NCBI GenBank assembly: GCA_022803075.1
Contig: JAFFTF010000007.1
Location: 34,814 to 98,813 of the forward strand
DNA: 64,000 nt
Direction of reading: 5' to 3'
Source of the DNA: Micrococcales bacterium 31B
GTDB lineage: Bacteria > Actinomycetota > Actinomycetes > Actinomycetales > Dermabacteraceae
Program-made: the position numbers and the translations under genes
Part shown: positions 34,321 to 43,120 of the stretch, piece after piece
How positions within the stretch are numbered: position 1 is the first letter of the stretch
Layout of the letters: each line of letters starts with the position of its first letter
The notes under the pieces: model-generated
Databases searched by the model: none
What the model saw: the letters and a program-made list of their open reading frames with translations, nothing else
What the model was told of the DNA's origin: nothing

Positions 34321-35724
34321 CTACCGCTGGCGTGTCGGCGGCTCGCCGCCTTCAGCGCCCTGATCGGCCTCGCCGGCCTCTGTGTGCTCGCCGGTCTCTG
34401 CGCGCTCGCCGGGCTGAATCTCGATCGCCCTCGACACGGAGTACGACACGTTGTAGCGGGGAGAGTCGACCGCCCCGACCACGCGCTCGACCCCCGTATC
34501 AGAGGAGACCTGCAACTGCTCGGTCTCGTGCAGGTCGCCCCCAGCACCAACGGGCCCAGCACCAGCGGGCCCGGCACCAGCGCCCCCAGCACCAACGGGC
34601 CCGGCGGCGGGAACGGGCCCACCCGAGGCGTCCGCGCCCTCGGCCCCCGCGCCCGCGACACTATCCATCGACCCGGGCGCTGCCGAGTGCGGATGCAGCA
34701 CGCGGATGCCGCCCGTCACAAACCCGCCGGGCTCCACGCTACCGAGCGTAAACGGGAGACCCTGCGAGAGGGCGTCTCCGCGCTGCAGGGTGGCCTCGAG
34801 GTCGTATTCGGCCTGCCGGCGCACCGACTCGGCGAGAGAATCTTCGAGGTCTTGCAGCATCACGGCCGCGTAGTGCTCGCCCTCGGCGTCGCCCGCACGG
34901 TGGGCGCTCAGCATGCGCTCCATGGGCTCCATTTCGCTGATGAGATTTGTGCGCTCCCACATGTTGGGGTCGACCGCGCGGGGGTTCCGGCGCGCGAGGT
35001 AGCGCTCGAAGAAGTATTGGGCCGCGCCGTAGCTGAGCTGGCCGACCAGCCAGGCGAGGTCGTCGCAGGGGTCTGCAATTTGCGAGCTGCCCCACTGCGT
35101 TACCCCCCGCACCTCCTCGTCGCTGACCAGCAGCGTCTCGGTCGAGAGGCCGCCGTGGGTGAGCACGGGGCGAAATTGCCAGAACTCCGCGTCGTGAAAG
35201 AGGCAGCGCCAGCGCGTGACGAGCGTGTCGGGTACTTTGCCGGTTTGCTCGGCGAGATTGAGCGTCGTGATGCGCCGGTCGCGGTACTCACCCGCACTGT
35301 AATGCGGCACGCTCGAATGCTCGGCGAAGTCGAGGGGCATCTCGTGCAGCGCCGCGAGGGCGCGCGCAATGTTGTCGAGCAGCACCGAGCCGGGTTCGGA
35401 GTCGAAGAAGTAGGGTTTGTCGCCCTCGATGAGGGGGTACACCATGGCGCGCCCGCCCGCGGGGAGGGTCGCGAAACCCGTGGGGCGCGGCACCTCGAAG
35501 GGCAGCCCGGCGCGAGTGAGGAGGTTCAGCAGCACGGCCTCGGATTCGAGGGCGATGCCCGCGTGCGTGTCTCGGGGGCGACGGCAGACCCAACGGTTGC
35601 CGTCGAGGTCGGTGATGTGCGCGATGTCGCAGTTGCCCTGCGGCTCCTGCATTTCCACCGACCGGGTCTTGAGTGAGGGCACGGCTCCCGAGGCGAGCGC
35701 GGCGAGGACCAGATGTTCATGCAC
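34321..35724 (-). CDS. Phosphotransferase (APH/macrolide kinase fold), probably catalytically degenerate
   Basis: 467 residues from GTG 35724. The fold is that of aminoglycoside/macrolide phosphotransferases: N-lobe with VCRRPRDTHAG and LESEAVLLNLL (conserved Glu), hinge AMVYPLIEGD, and a helical C-lobe. The catalytic loop, normally HGDLxxxN, reads THGGLSTETLLV, lacking the catalytic Asp and Asn. The metal-binding DxD/DW position reads VTQWGSSQIADPCDDLAWL. After residue 320 the protein becomes a Gly/Ala/Pro-rich tail. Homologues I recall beside nudC and uvrD2 keep HGD. A regulatory pseudokinase is possible. It is divergent from nudC with a leaderless -10 box. Confidence 0.8.
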   Translation of the reverse strand: MHEHLVLAALASGAVPSLKTRSVEMQEPQGNCDIAHITDLDGNRWVCRRPRDTHAGIALESEAVLLNLLTRAGLPFEVPRPTGFATLPAGGRAMVYPLIEGDKPYFFDSEPGSVLLDNIARALAALHEMPLDFAEHSSVPHYSAGEYRDRRITTLNLAEQTGKVPDTLVTRWRCLFHDAEFWQFRPVLTHGGLSTETLLVSDEEVRGVTQWGSSQIADPCDDLAWLVGQLSYGAAQYFFERYLARRNPRAVDPNMWERTNLISEMEPMERMLSAHRAGDAEGEHYAAVMLQDLEDSLAESVRRQAEYDLEATLQRGDALSQGLPFTLGSVEPGGFVTGGIRVLHPHSAAPGSMDSVAGAGAEGADASGGPVPAAGPVGAGGAGAGPAGAGPVGAGGDLHETEQLQVSSDTGVERVVGAVDSPRYNVSYSVSRAIEIQPGERAETGEHTEAGEADQGAEGGEPPTRQR

Positions 35725-35730
35725 GCTTCT

Positions 35731-35736
35731 AACTTA
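35731..35736 (-). promoter_or_regulatory. -10 box of leaderless phosphotransferase promoter
   Basis: TAAGTT on the minus strand is followed by 6 nt (AGAAGC) and GTG 35724. No Shine-Dalgarno is seen. Confidence 0.5.
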
Positions 35737-35756
35737 CGCGCATCTGTACGTTCAGC

Positions 35757-35762
35757 TACGGT
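35757..35762 (+). promoter_or_regulatory. -10 box of leaderless nudC promoter
   Basis: TACGGT is followed by 6 nt (GGACAC) and ATG 35769. Together with the minus-strand box it makes a 44-bp divergent intergenic region with both transcripts starting at their start codons. Confidence 0.55.
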
Positions 35763-35768
35763 GGACAC

Positions 35769-36779
35769 ATGGCTTTAGGTGAACTTCCTCTGTCTCGTTC
35801 CACACTCGATCGCAACGCCGCCCTGCGCTCCGATTCAGCTGCGTTACTCGCGGCCTGGGGCGACCCGTCGACCCGCGTGCTGCCCGTGCGCGGGGGGCGC
35901 GTGCCCTTGCTCGGCACCCAGCTCGTGACCGTGGCCGGGCCCACGCTCGATACGTGGAACGCGGGCCACGGCGCGTCCACGGCTCTCAAGGTGTATCTCG
36001 GTCTCGACTCGCAGTCGGGCACGCAGTGCTTCGCCGCATCGGCGGCCGAGCCCCTGCCGAGCGACAATCAGCCCACGGGGGTTGAGGTGTCGGACGCCGC
36101 GGGGCCCGCTGGCAGCCCCACCTTCGTTCCCGAGGGCACCGAGTGGGTTTCGCTACGCGATGTGGCGACGCGACTGAGCGCGGCCGATGCGGGCCTCGCG
36201 GTGGCCAGTATTGCGATGTTCAACTGGCACGGCACCATGAATTACTGCCATCACTGTGCGGCGCCCACCGAGGCTACGCTGGGCGGTTGGGTGCGTCGCT
36301 GCACGAGGGAGGGGCGCGAGCTGTTTCCGCGCACCGATTCGGCGGTGATCATGAGCGTCGTAGACGCGCAGGGGCGGTTGCTGCTCGCGCAGAACGCGGC
36401 CGCGCCCGATCCGCAGCGGGTCTCGGTACTCGCGGGTTTCGTGGAGCCGGGTGAACCGCTCGAGGCCGCGGTGCGGCGCGAGGTGTTGGAGGAGATCGGG
36501 CTCGCGGTTGACGACGTGACCTATCTCGGTTCGCAGCCGTGGCCGTTCCCGATGTCGCTCATGGTGGGTTTCACGGCGCGCTACGGGGGCGACGGCAAGG
36601 CCGAAGAACTCGTCTTGCAAGACGACGAGATCGCGTGGGCCGAATGGTTTTCGAAGGAGGAACTCGTGCGGGCGATCGAAGAGAACCGGGTGTGGTTGCC
36701 ATCGAAGTCGTCGATTGCGCGGGGGATCATCAATCACTGGTATGGCGACGACTCCTTGACCTCGCCGGTGGATCATTAG
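35769..36779 (+). CDS. nudC: NAD(+)/NADH diphosphatase NudC (NUDIX)
   Basis: Cleaves NAD(H) to NMN(H) and AMP and can remove NAD caps from RNA. It has 336 residues. A Zn-ribbon-like segment (YCHHCAAPT, then GGWVRRCTREGRELFPR) precedes the NUDIX box GFVEPGEPLEAAVRREVLEE, ending IG. The NudC-specific SQPWPFPMSLM follows. Only three Cys are visible in the zinc region. The start ATG 35769 follows a leaderless -10 box. It is divergent from the degenerate phosphotransferase and ends in a strong terminator. Confidence 0.94.
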   Translation: MALGELPLSRSTLDRNAALRSDSAALLAAWGDPSTRVLPVRGGRVPLLGTQLVTVAGPTLDTWNAGHGASTALKVYLGLDSQSGTQCFAASAAEPLPSDNQPTGVEVSDAAGPAGSPTFVPEGTEWVSLRDVATRLSAADAGLAVASIAMFNWHGTMNYCHHCAAPTEATLGGWVRRCTREGRELFPRTDSAVIMSVVDAQGRLLLAQNAAAPDPQRVSVLAGFVEPGEPLEAAVRREVLEEIGLAVDDVTYLGSQPWPFPMSLMVGFTARYGGDGKAEELVLQDDEIAWAEWFSKEELVRAIEENRVWLPSKSSIARGIINHWYGDDSLTSPVDH

Positions 36780-36811
36780 TCACCCGGTGGACCACTAACC
36801 ACACGAGAAGG

Positions 36812-36842
36812 GCGGGCGCGGCCGGGGGGCCGCGCCCGCTTT
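36812..36842 (+). terminator. Terminator after nudC
   Basis: A 12-bp perfect G/C stem (36812-36823 with 36828-36839) and a 4-nt loop are followed by TTT. Just upstream, the end of nudC and the following bases carry an imperfect duplicated CCGGTGGAYCAYTAR segment (about 36766-36798). Confidence 0.8.
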
Positions 36843-36902
36843 GGTGTGCCCGGGTGCGGACGGACGGCCCAGGTATTCGTGGTGAACTGCTTGACGCGCC
36901 CC

Positions 36903-36916
36903 TTAAATTAATTTAA
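36903..36916 (+). promoter_or_regulatory. Palindromic AT operator upstream of xylA
   Basis: TTAAATTAATTTAA is a perfect 14-bp palindrome in otherwise very G/C-rich DNA, 130 nt before xylA. ROK-family xylose repressors bind AT-rich palindromes of this kind, so it is a candidate XylR operator. No xylR gene lies in the window. Confidence 0.5.
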
Positions 36917-37048
36917 TGTACTAAATCAGGAGGGCGACTTACCACGGAGGGTACGCGCGTCCGACACCGCAAGCCGCGCCCGCGGCAAGCCCCAGACCAG
37001 CAGAGCCACGCTGCCACAGTCGGCAGCGGCACAACGCAAAGGAATCCC

Positions 37049-38239
37049 ATGACCCCCACGCCCACCGCTGCCGACAAGTTCTCCTTTGGTCTGTGGACCG
37101 TGGGCTGGACGGGCCGCGACCAGTTTGGCGAGGCCGTTCGCGCGGACCTCGACCTCGTGAAGGCACTCAACAAGCTCGCTGAACTCGGCGCCTACGGCAT
37201 CACGTTCCACGACAACGACGTGGTGCCCTTCGACGCGACGCCCGCCGAGCGCGAAGCCATTCTGAAGACCCTCACCGACACGCTCGCCAGCACGGGCCTC
37301 GCGGTGCCGATGGTCACCACCAACCTGTTCAGCCACCCCGTCTTCAAAGACGGCGGGTTTACGAGCAACGACCGCAGCGTGCGCCGCTTCGCCCTGCGCA
37401 AGGTGCTCGAAAACCTCGACCTCGCCGCGAGCCTCGGCGCTGAAACGTTCGTCATGTGGGGCGGCCGCGAAGGCAGCGAGTACGACGGCTCGAAAGACCT
37501 GTCGGCCGCCTTCGACCGCATGCGCGAAGGTATCGACACCACCGCCGCCTACATCAAGGAGCAGGGCTACAACCTCAAGATCGCCATCGAGCCCAAGCCC
37601 AACGAGCCCCGCGGTGACATCTTCTTGCCCACGGTCGGCCACGCCCTGGCGTTCATCGAAACCCTCGAACACAAGGACATCGTGGGCGTCAACCCCGAGA
37701 CCGGCCACGAACAGATGGCGGGCCTGAACTACACGCACGGCATCGCACAGGCGCTGTGGGCCGGCAAGCTGTTCCACATCGACCTCAACGGTCAGCGCTC
37801 GATTAAGTACGACCAGGACCTCGTGTTCGGCCACGGCGACCTCACCAGCGCCTTCTTCACCGTTGACCTCGTCGAGAACGGGTTCCCGAGCGGTGGCAAC
37901 AAGTACGAGGGCCCCCGCCACTTCGACTACAAGCCGTCGCGTACCGATTCGTACGCCGGTGTGTGGGAGTCGGCCAAGGCCAACATGGCCATGTACCTGC
38001 TGCTCAAGGAGCGCGCACAGGCGTTCCGCGCCGACGCCGAGGTGCAGGAGGCGCTCAAGGCCTCGGGCATCTACGAACTGGCAGAGCCGACCCTCGCGAG
38101 CGGCGAAACCCTCGCCGACCTCAAGGCCGACAAGACCGCGTTCGAAGACTTCGACGCCAACGCGGCTGGCGAGCGCGACTTCGCGTTCATTCGCCTGAAC
38201 CAGCTGGCCCTCGAACACCTCATGGGCGCTCGCGGCTAA
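37049..38239 (+). CDS. xylA: Xylose isomerase
   Basis: Interconverts D-xylose and D-xylulose in the cytoplasm. It has 396 residues, matching the class I actinobacterial enzyme. Signatures are [28 protein letters not shown] (catalytic His and Asp), [31 protein letters not shown] (metal Glu and Lys), [14 protein letters not shown] and [16 protein letters not shown] (metal ligands). AAAGGA lies 6 nt before ATG 37049. xylB and a xylose transporter are not adjacent. The upstream AT palindrome suggests repression by a ROK XylR. Confidence 0.97.
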   Translation: MTPTPTAADKFSFGLWTVGWTGRDQFGEAVRADLDLVKALNKLAELGAYGITFHDNDVVPFDATPAEREAILKTLTDTLASTGLAVPMVTTNLFSHPVFKDGGFTSNDRSVRRFALRKVLENLDLAASLGAETFVMWGGREGSEYDGSKDLSAAFDRMREGIDTTAAYIKEQGYNLKIAIEPKPNEPRGDIFLPTVGHALAFIETLEHKDIVGVNPETGHEQMAGLNYTHGIAQALWAGKLFHIDLNGQRSIKYDQDLVFGHGDLTSAFFTVDLVENGFPSGGNKYEGPRHFDYKPSRTDSYAGVWESAKANMAMYLLLKERAQAFRADAEVQEALKASGIYELAEPTLASGETLADLKADKTAFEDFDANAAGERDFAFIRLNQLALEHLMGARG

Positions 38240-38256
38240 GCGCACAGCATGATTAC

Positions 38257-38284
38257 CAGAGGGGTCGCTGCGGCGGCCCCTCTG
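38257..38284 (+). terminator. Terminator after xylA
   Basis: An 8-bp stem CAGAGGGG/CCCCTCTG (38257-38264 with 38277-38284) with a 12-nt loop is followed by TTGT, 17 nt after the xylA stop. Confidence 0.7.
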
Positions 38285-38363
38285 TTGTGCAGTACCCGCG
38301 AAACTCGACGATAGATGCCGGCCCCGCGTCGTTCGTCGTATGGTCCCGGGTCGGGCCGTGCGA

Positions 38364-38408
38364 TAGGTTCGAGTCATGGTGCTTCTACGCAGCGGTGATC
38401 TCGCATGA
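38364..38408 (+). promoter_or_regulatory. Leaderless 10-codon uORF coupled to the ABC1 kinase gene
   Basis: TAGGTT (38364-38369) lies exactly 6 nt before ATG 38376, the leaderless pattern seen elsewhere in the window. That ATG opens a 10-codon frame, MVLLRSGDLA, whose TGA (38406-38408) overlaps the kinase ATG at 38405 as ATGA. The kinase start has no clear Shine-Dalgarno. The arrangement suggests that ribosomes load on the leaderless uORF and reinitiate at the kinase gene. Confidence 0.5.
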
Positions 38409-40399
38409 ACGTGGTATTCGTGCTCGGAGTCTTGGCGGTCGGCCTCGCGAGCGGCGCTCTCATGTCGTGGGCGGCGGGCCGAGTCGTCGACGCGCCAGTC
38501 GCGCGTCCCCGCAGTTTTCTCGTGGGCCTGCTGGCCTATGCGGCGCTCTCCAGCATCGTGACTGCTCTCGCGGACGCCGCGGGCCTCGCGGGCAGCGACG
38601 GCGAGAGTCTCGCGGTGAGCTGGGGCGTTGCCGGCCTGTTTGTGGCGCTCGCGTTCGCGTGGACGTTCGCCCTCGGGGTTGCCGTGCTCGTGGTGCTCGA
38701 AATCCTCTGGCCGAGCGGTTCGGTGCCGGGGCCGCTCGCGACGCTCCGCAACCTGTCGACCCTGTGGCGTAGTTCACTGCGCTCGATGCAGGTGGCGCGC
38801 ATCATGTCGCGGCATGGGCTCTCCGCCCTCGCCGTTCGCCCCGGCCGCGGAGCCGGGGTCGGTGACCGGCAGCGCCGCGTCGCACGTAGCCTGGTCGCGG
38901 CCATGAACGAGGCGGGCGTGACGTTCGTGAAGGTGGGCCAGCAGCTCTCCACCCGCGCCGACGTGATTCCGGCCGAGATGGCCACCGAAATGTCGAGCCT
39001 GCAGGCCAAGGCCACGCCCGTGGCCTGGAGCGACCTGGAGGCCGTCGTGCGAGCCGAGGGGAGGGCGCTCGCCCTGCTGCCGCGCATTGAGCGTGAGCCG
39101 CTTGCGGCCGCGTCGGTGGGTCAGGTTCACCGCGCGACTCTAGACGACGGCACGCGGGTGGTGGTAAAGATTCAGCGACCCGACGCCGAGCGCACCGTGC
39201 GCTTGGACACGATCCTCATGGAATCCCTCGCGGCCCGGCTCGCGCGCAGCGCCCCCTGGGCCCGAGAGATGCATTTGCCGACCCTGGCGCGGGGCTTCTC
39301 GCAGTCCCTGCGCGACGAGCTCGATTACCGCATTGAGGCCGATAACATCGCGATGCTCGGCTCCGGGAGCCCTCACACCACGCTGATTCAGTTGCCGCGC
39401 GTGTACCCCGAACTCTCGTCGCGCCGAGTGCTCGTCATGAGCGAGGCGCTCGGGGTGCCGCTCGGTGCCGCGGGGGAGACCCTTGCCAGGCTCGGCGACG
39501 AGGCCCGCACGCGGCTCGCGCGCGCCCTCATCGAACACACGCTGACCTGCATATTGACGCACGGCGTGTTCCATGCCGACCTGCACCCAGGCAACATCTT
39601 GATCTCCGAGGACGGCGGCGCGACCCTCGTCGACGCGGGCAGCGTGGGGCTGCTCGACCGCCGCCTACGCGAACTCCTCGTCGGGCTGCTCGCCGCCGCG
39701 ATGGGCGACGACGGCGAACTCGCCACTACGCTGCTCCTGCAGGTGGTGCGCAACCGCCCGCACGTGAGCGTCGAGCCCGTGCGCGACGCCGTGGGCGAAT
39801 TACTGACCCGGGCCCGCTGCTCGCCGACCAGCACCGATGTGATCGTGCACGGCCTGCTCGACATCGTGCGGGAACACCACCTGGCAATACCCCCGGGCCT
39901 CGCGGCGGCACTGCGGACGCTCGCGTCCCTCCAGGGCAGCGTCGCCGCCCTCGATCCGGGGGTTGATTTCATGGCGAGCGCTCAGAAGCTACTGCCGACC
40001 CTGCTGGGTGCCGAGGTGACCCCCACTGGACTCACGTCTCAGGTACTGCGCCAGGCGGTGACCTCTGCGGGTCTCGCGCGCGTTTTGCCCGGTCGGCTCG
40101 AAAGCGTGACCTGGCAGGCCGACACGGGTGCCCTGCTCGACCGGGTGCGGCCGCTCGCGAGCCCCACGGAACGCGCGTGGCTGGAACGCCGCTGGGCCGA
40201 TGCGATATCGGCGTTCCTCGCGGGGGTGATCGCGGCGTGTGCGCTGTGGTTGATCGGCCTCGACACGGGACCCCTGCTCACGCCCACCGTGCGCTGGTAC
40301 GCGTTCATGGGCTATGTGCTGGGCCTCGTGGCGTTCCTGCTCGGTATGCGGGTGTTGTTTCGGCAGGTGGGCGCCGTGCACGCGGCCAGTGACCGCTAG
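38405..40399 (+). CDS. ABC1/UbiB-family atypical kinase
   Basis: 664 residues. N-terminal membrane segments (about 1-22, 38-62, 75-100) precede the kinase-like domain. Family motifs are GVTFVKVGQQLSTRADVIP (KxGQ motif), AAASVGQVHRATL (A-rich loop), VVVKIQRP (lysine), FHADLHPGNILIS and LVDAGSVG. The last reads D-A-G where many members have DFG. Two helices close the C-terminus. Bacterial homologues act in isoprenoid-quinone metabolism; one mycobacterial member encoded near whiB7 has been linked to macrolide tolerance (recalled). The 3' end overlaps the convergent mycoredoxin gene by 4 nt. Confidence 0.9.
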   Translation: MNVVFVLGVLAVGLASGALMSWAAGRVVDAPVARPRSFLVGLLAYAALSSIVTALADAAGLAGSDGESLAVSWGVAGLFVALAFAWTFALGVAVLVVLEILWPSGSVPGPLATLRNLSTLWRSSLRSMQVARIMSRHGLSALAVRPGRGAGVGDRQRRVARSLVAAMNEAGVTFVKVGQQLSTRADVIPAEMATEMSSLQAKATPVAWSDLEAVVRAEGRALALLPRIEREPLAAASVGQVHRATLDDGTRVVVKIQRPDAERTVRLDTILMESLAARLARSAPWAREMHLPTLARGFSQSLRDELDYRIEADNIAMLGSGSPHTTLIQLPRVYPELSSRRVLVMSEALGVPLGAAGETLARLGDEARTRLARALIEHTLTCILTHGVFHADLHPGNILISEDGGATLVDAGSVGLLDRRLRELLVGLLAAAMGDDGELATTLLLQVVRNRPHVSVEPVRDAVGELLTRARCSPTSTDVIVHGLLDIVREHHLAIPPGLAAALRTLASLQGSVAALDPGVDFMASAQKLLPTLLGAEVTPTGLTSQVLRQAVTSAGLARVLPGRLESVTWQADTGALLDRVRPLASPTERAWLERRWADAISAFLAGVIAACALWLIGLDTGPLLTPTVRWYAFMGYVLGLVAFLLGMRVLFRQVGAVHAASDR

Positions 40400-40671
40400 A
40401 CTCCGAGCTTTTCTTTCACCTGAATGATCGACGGGTTCGTGGCGGTGCTGCCATCGGGGAACACGAGGGTCGGCACGACGTGGTTGCCGCCGTTGACCTC
40501 ACCCACGAAGTCGGCGAACTCCGGCTTGTCTTCGATGTCGATCACGGAGTAGGCGATGCCCTCGTGGTCCATCATGTTCTTCAGGCGCTTGCAGTAGCTG
40601 CACCACGTCGTAGAAAACATCGTGACGGAGCCCGTTTCGGGCAGTGCACCTGCGGGAACCTGAACACTCAT
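40396..40671 (-). CDS. mrx1: Mycoredoxin-like glutaredoxin
   Basis: 91 residues from ATG 40671 (AAAGGA upstream). Thioredoxin-fold redoxin that reduces mycothiol mixed disulfides. The active site is SVTMFSTTWCSYCKRLK (C24-x2-C27), followed by cis-Pro in NHVVPTLVFPDGSTATNPS. The usual mycoredoxin-1 motif is CGYC, here CSYC. The longer frame to 40824 was rejected. It lies beside uvrD2, divergent from it, as in other actinobacteria. Confidence 0.9.
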   Translation of the reverse strand: MSVQVPAGALPETGSVTMFSTTWCSYCKRLKNMMDHEGIAYSVIDIEDKPEFADFVGEVNGGNHVVPTLVFPDGSTATNPSIIQVKEKLGV

Positions 40672-40817
40672 TGCGAATCCTTTGCTTTGATTTCTGAGCA
40701 GTGACCTGCGCAGTCGCCTGCGCCGGGCGGCGCGACCTGTGCGCGTATTCAGGGTAACGCGGCAACCTCGCGAAACATTCCGCACCGTCGCGTCATGCAC
40801 AGGAGTGCGACCGCAAT

Positions 40818-40846
40818 TTTGCACACCCAGCGGGCCTGACTATCGT
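40818..40846 (+). promoter_or_regulatory. Candidate uvrD2 promoter
   Basis: TTTGCA (40818-40823), 17 nt, TATCGT (40841-40846) is a plausible promoter. A start near 40853 would exclude GTG 40845 as the uvrD2 start. Confidence 0.4.
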
Positions 40847-40949
40847 GGAATCTGCCCCGCGCCGCGCGGCGCCGAATCCGTGCGACGTCAAACCAGCCGA
40901 CGACCCCCCGATGACACCCCGACGACCCCCCGACGAAACGAGACGCGAC

Positions 40950-43058
40950 ATGCCAGCCCCTGACGCGGACGAGATTCTTGCGGGCCTCGACCCCGAACAG
41001 CGTGAGGTAGCTCTGGCCCTCAAGGGCCCCGTGTGTGTGCTCGCGGGCGCCGGCACCGGCAAGACCCGGGCCATGACGCATCGCATCGCGTATGGCGTAC
41101 GCGCGGGCGTGTACGCGCCCGGCACCGTGCTCGCGCTGACCTTTACGGCACGGGCCGCGGGTGAAATGCGCACTCGACTTCGCGAGTTGGGAGTGGCGGG
41201 CGTGCAGGCCCGCACTTTTCACGCCGCCGCTCTCCGGCAATTGCAGTATTTCTGGCCCAAGGCCATCGGCGGCCCCATGCCCGAACTCATGCCGCACAAG
41301 GTGCCGCTCGTGGCCGAGGTGGCCCGTCGCCTGCGCCTCCCCATGGACCGTGCCAGCCTGCGCGACGTGGCGTCCGAAATTGAATGGGCCAAGGTATCGC
41401 TCGTGGCCCCCGACGATTACGTGCTGCGCACGCAACAGTTGAAGCGGCCGGGGGTGGGGTCGTTCGACGCGCCCACCGTGGCGAAGGTGCTGCGCGGTTA
41501 CGAGGAGATCAAGCGGGAGCGCGGGGTCATCGACTTCGAAGACGTGCTGCTGCTCATGGCGGGGATCCTCGCGGACCGCGACGACATCGCCGAGATGGTG
41601 CGCATGCAGTACCGCGTGTTCGTGGTCGACGAGTACCAGGACGTCTCGCCGCTGCAGCAGCGGCTGCTCGACATGTGGCTGGGCGGCCGCAATGACCTGT
41701 GCGTCGTCGGTGATGCCGCGCAGACCATTTACTCGTTCACGGGGGCCACGCCGAAGTTTCTGCTCGAGTTCGGGCAGCGGCATCGCGGCGCGAAAGTGAT
41801 CAAGCTGGTGCGTGACTATCGGTCGACGCCGCAGGTCGTGGCGCTCGCGAATCGCCTGCTCGCGCGGTCTCAGGGAGCCACTCGCCGCCACAAGCTTGAG
41901 CTCGTGGCGCAGCGTCCGGACGGCCCGCGGCCGCAAATGGTGGAGTACCCCGACGACGCCGCGGAGGCCGCGGGGGTCGCCGCACAGATCAAGCAACTGC
42001 TCGCGGCGGGCGCGGTGCCCCTGCGCGAGATGGCGGTGCTGTTTCGCACGAATTCGCAGTCCGAGGCCCTGGAACAGGCGTTGACGGCGGCGAACCTGCC
42101 CTACCTCGTGCGGGGAGGCGAGCGCTTCTTCGAGAGGCAGGAGGTGCGACAGGCCATGCAGGCCCTGCGCACCCAGCTGGCCTCGGCGGAGGGCGACGAC
42201 GAGGTCGCGGTGGTCGTGCGCATGGTGCTGGGTTCGCTGGGCTGGCGGGCCGAGGCGCCCCAGGGCACGGGCGCGGTGCGGGACCGGTGGGAGTCGCTGC
42301 AGGCGCTCGTGAATCTCGCCGACGACCATGCCGAACTTGAAGACACCAGTTTTGAATCGTACGTGCGTGAGCTGCAGGCGCGGGCTGAGGCCTCGCACGC
42401 GCCGAGCGTGGAGGGCGTGACGCTAGCGTCGTTGCATGCCGCGAAGGGCCTCGAATGGGACTCCGTGTGGCTAGTCGGCCTCAGCGAGGGACTCATGCCG
42501 ATCTCGTTCGCCCAGGACCTCGAGGATGTCGAGGAGGAGCGCCGCCTGTTTTACGTGGGTATTACGCGCGCCCGCGAGCACCTGACGCTCAGTTTCTCGC
42601 TGTCGCGCGACGGCTCGCGTTCGAATCGGCGAGCGTCGCGTTTTCTCGCCGACCTGCGGGGCGGGGCCGGTTTGCCGGACGCTCCGGGGGCCGGGTCTGG
42701 TCGTGCTGCCGCCGGGGCTCGGTCCCGCCGTTCTACGGCGGGCAAGCCCGTGTCAGATGCCTGCACGCGCTGCGGCAAGACGCTGCGCAGCGGCCAGGAA
42801 CTCACGTTGGGGCTGTGTGCGGACTGCCCCGTGGAATACAACGAGGCGCTGCTGGAGGCGTTGAAGGCGTGGCGAAAGGAGACGGCGAGCGAGAGCAAGG
42901 TGCCGCCCTATGTGGTGTTTACCGATAAGACGCTCGAAGCCATTGCCGTGAAATTGCCGAAGGCAGAGGGGGAGTTTTTGGCGATCGTCGGGATAGGCCC
43001 GGCGAAGTTCTCAAAATATGGAGGCGACCTCGTGCGTCTCGTCGCGGAGCACGCCTAG
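40950..43058 (+). CDS. uvrD2: ATP-dependent DNA helicase UvrD2
   Basis: SF1A 3'-5' DNA helicase, 702 residues from ATG 40950. That start is chosen because MPAPDADEILAGLDPEQREV aligns with the family N-terminus; ATG 40911 is an alternative. Motifs are LAGAGTGKTRAMTHRIA, LTFTARAAGEMRTRL, VVDEYQDVSPLQQRLLDMWL, VGDAAQTIYSFTGA, DYRSTPQVVALANRLL, LASLHAAKGLEWDSVWLVGL and FYVGITRAREHLTLSFS. The C-terminal tail has a four-Cys zinc-type motif (ACTRCGK and LCADCP) and an HRDC-like domain (VFTDKTLEAIAVKLPKAEGE), diagnostic of UvrD2. whiB7 lies downstream. Confidence 0.94.
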   Translation: MPAPDADEILAGLDPEQREVALALKGPVCVLAGAGTGKTRAMTHRIAYGVRAGVYAPGTVLALTFTARAAGEMRTRLRELGVAGVQARTFHAAALRQLQYFWPKAIGGPMPELMPHKVPLVAEVARRLRLPMDRASLRDVASEIEWAKVSLVAPDDYVLRTQQLKRPGVGSFDAPTVAKVLRGYEEIKRERGVIDFEDVLLLMAGILADRDDIAEMVRMQYRVFVVDEYQDVSPLQQRLLDMWLGGRNDLCVVGDAAQTIYSFTGATPKFLLEFGQRHRGAKVIKLVRDYRSTPQVVALANRLLARSQGATRRHKLELVAQRPDGPRPQMVEYPDDAAEAAGVAAQIKQLLAAGAVPLREMAVLFRTNSQSEALEQALTAANLPYLVRGGERFFERQEVRQAMQALRTQLASAEGDDEVAVVVRMVLGSLGWRAEAPQGTGAVRDRWESLQALVNLADDHAELEDTSFESYVRELQARAEASHAPSVEGVTLASLHAAKGLEWDSVWLVGLSEGLMPISFAQDLEDVEEERRLFYVGITRAREHLTLSFSLSRDGSRSNRRASRFLADLRGGAGLPDAPGAGSGRAAAGARSRRSTAGKPVSDACTRCGKTLRSGQELTLGLCADCPVEYNEALLEALKAWRKETASESKVPPYVVFTDKTLEAIAVKLPKAEGEFLAIVGIGPAKFSKYGGDLVRLVAEHA

Positions 43059-43120
43059 CGGGTTGGTTTGCGGCGGCGCTCCCGCTACGTCGCCCCAAAA
43101 CGTGAGCATCAATGCAGGTC

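Noticed and set aside
38340..38400. tRNA T-loop-like GGTTCGAGTC
   Set aside because: No acceptor, D-arm or anticodon arm can be built around it. The bases form instead part of the TAGGTT -10 box and leader of the ABC1 kinase gene.
40845..40949. uvrD2 start at GTG 40845
   Set aside because: The extra 35 residues are Pro/Arg-rich without family similarity, and a candidate promoter (-10 at 40841-40846) overlaps this codon.
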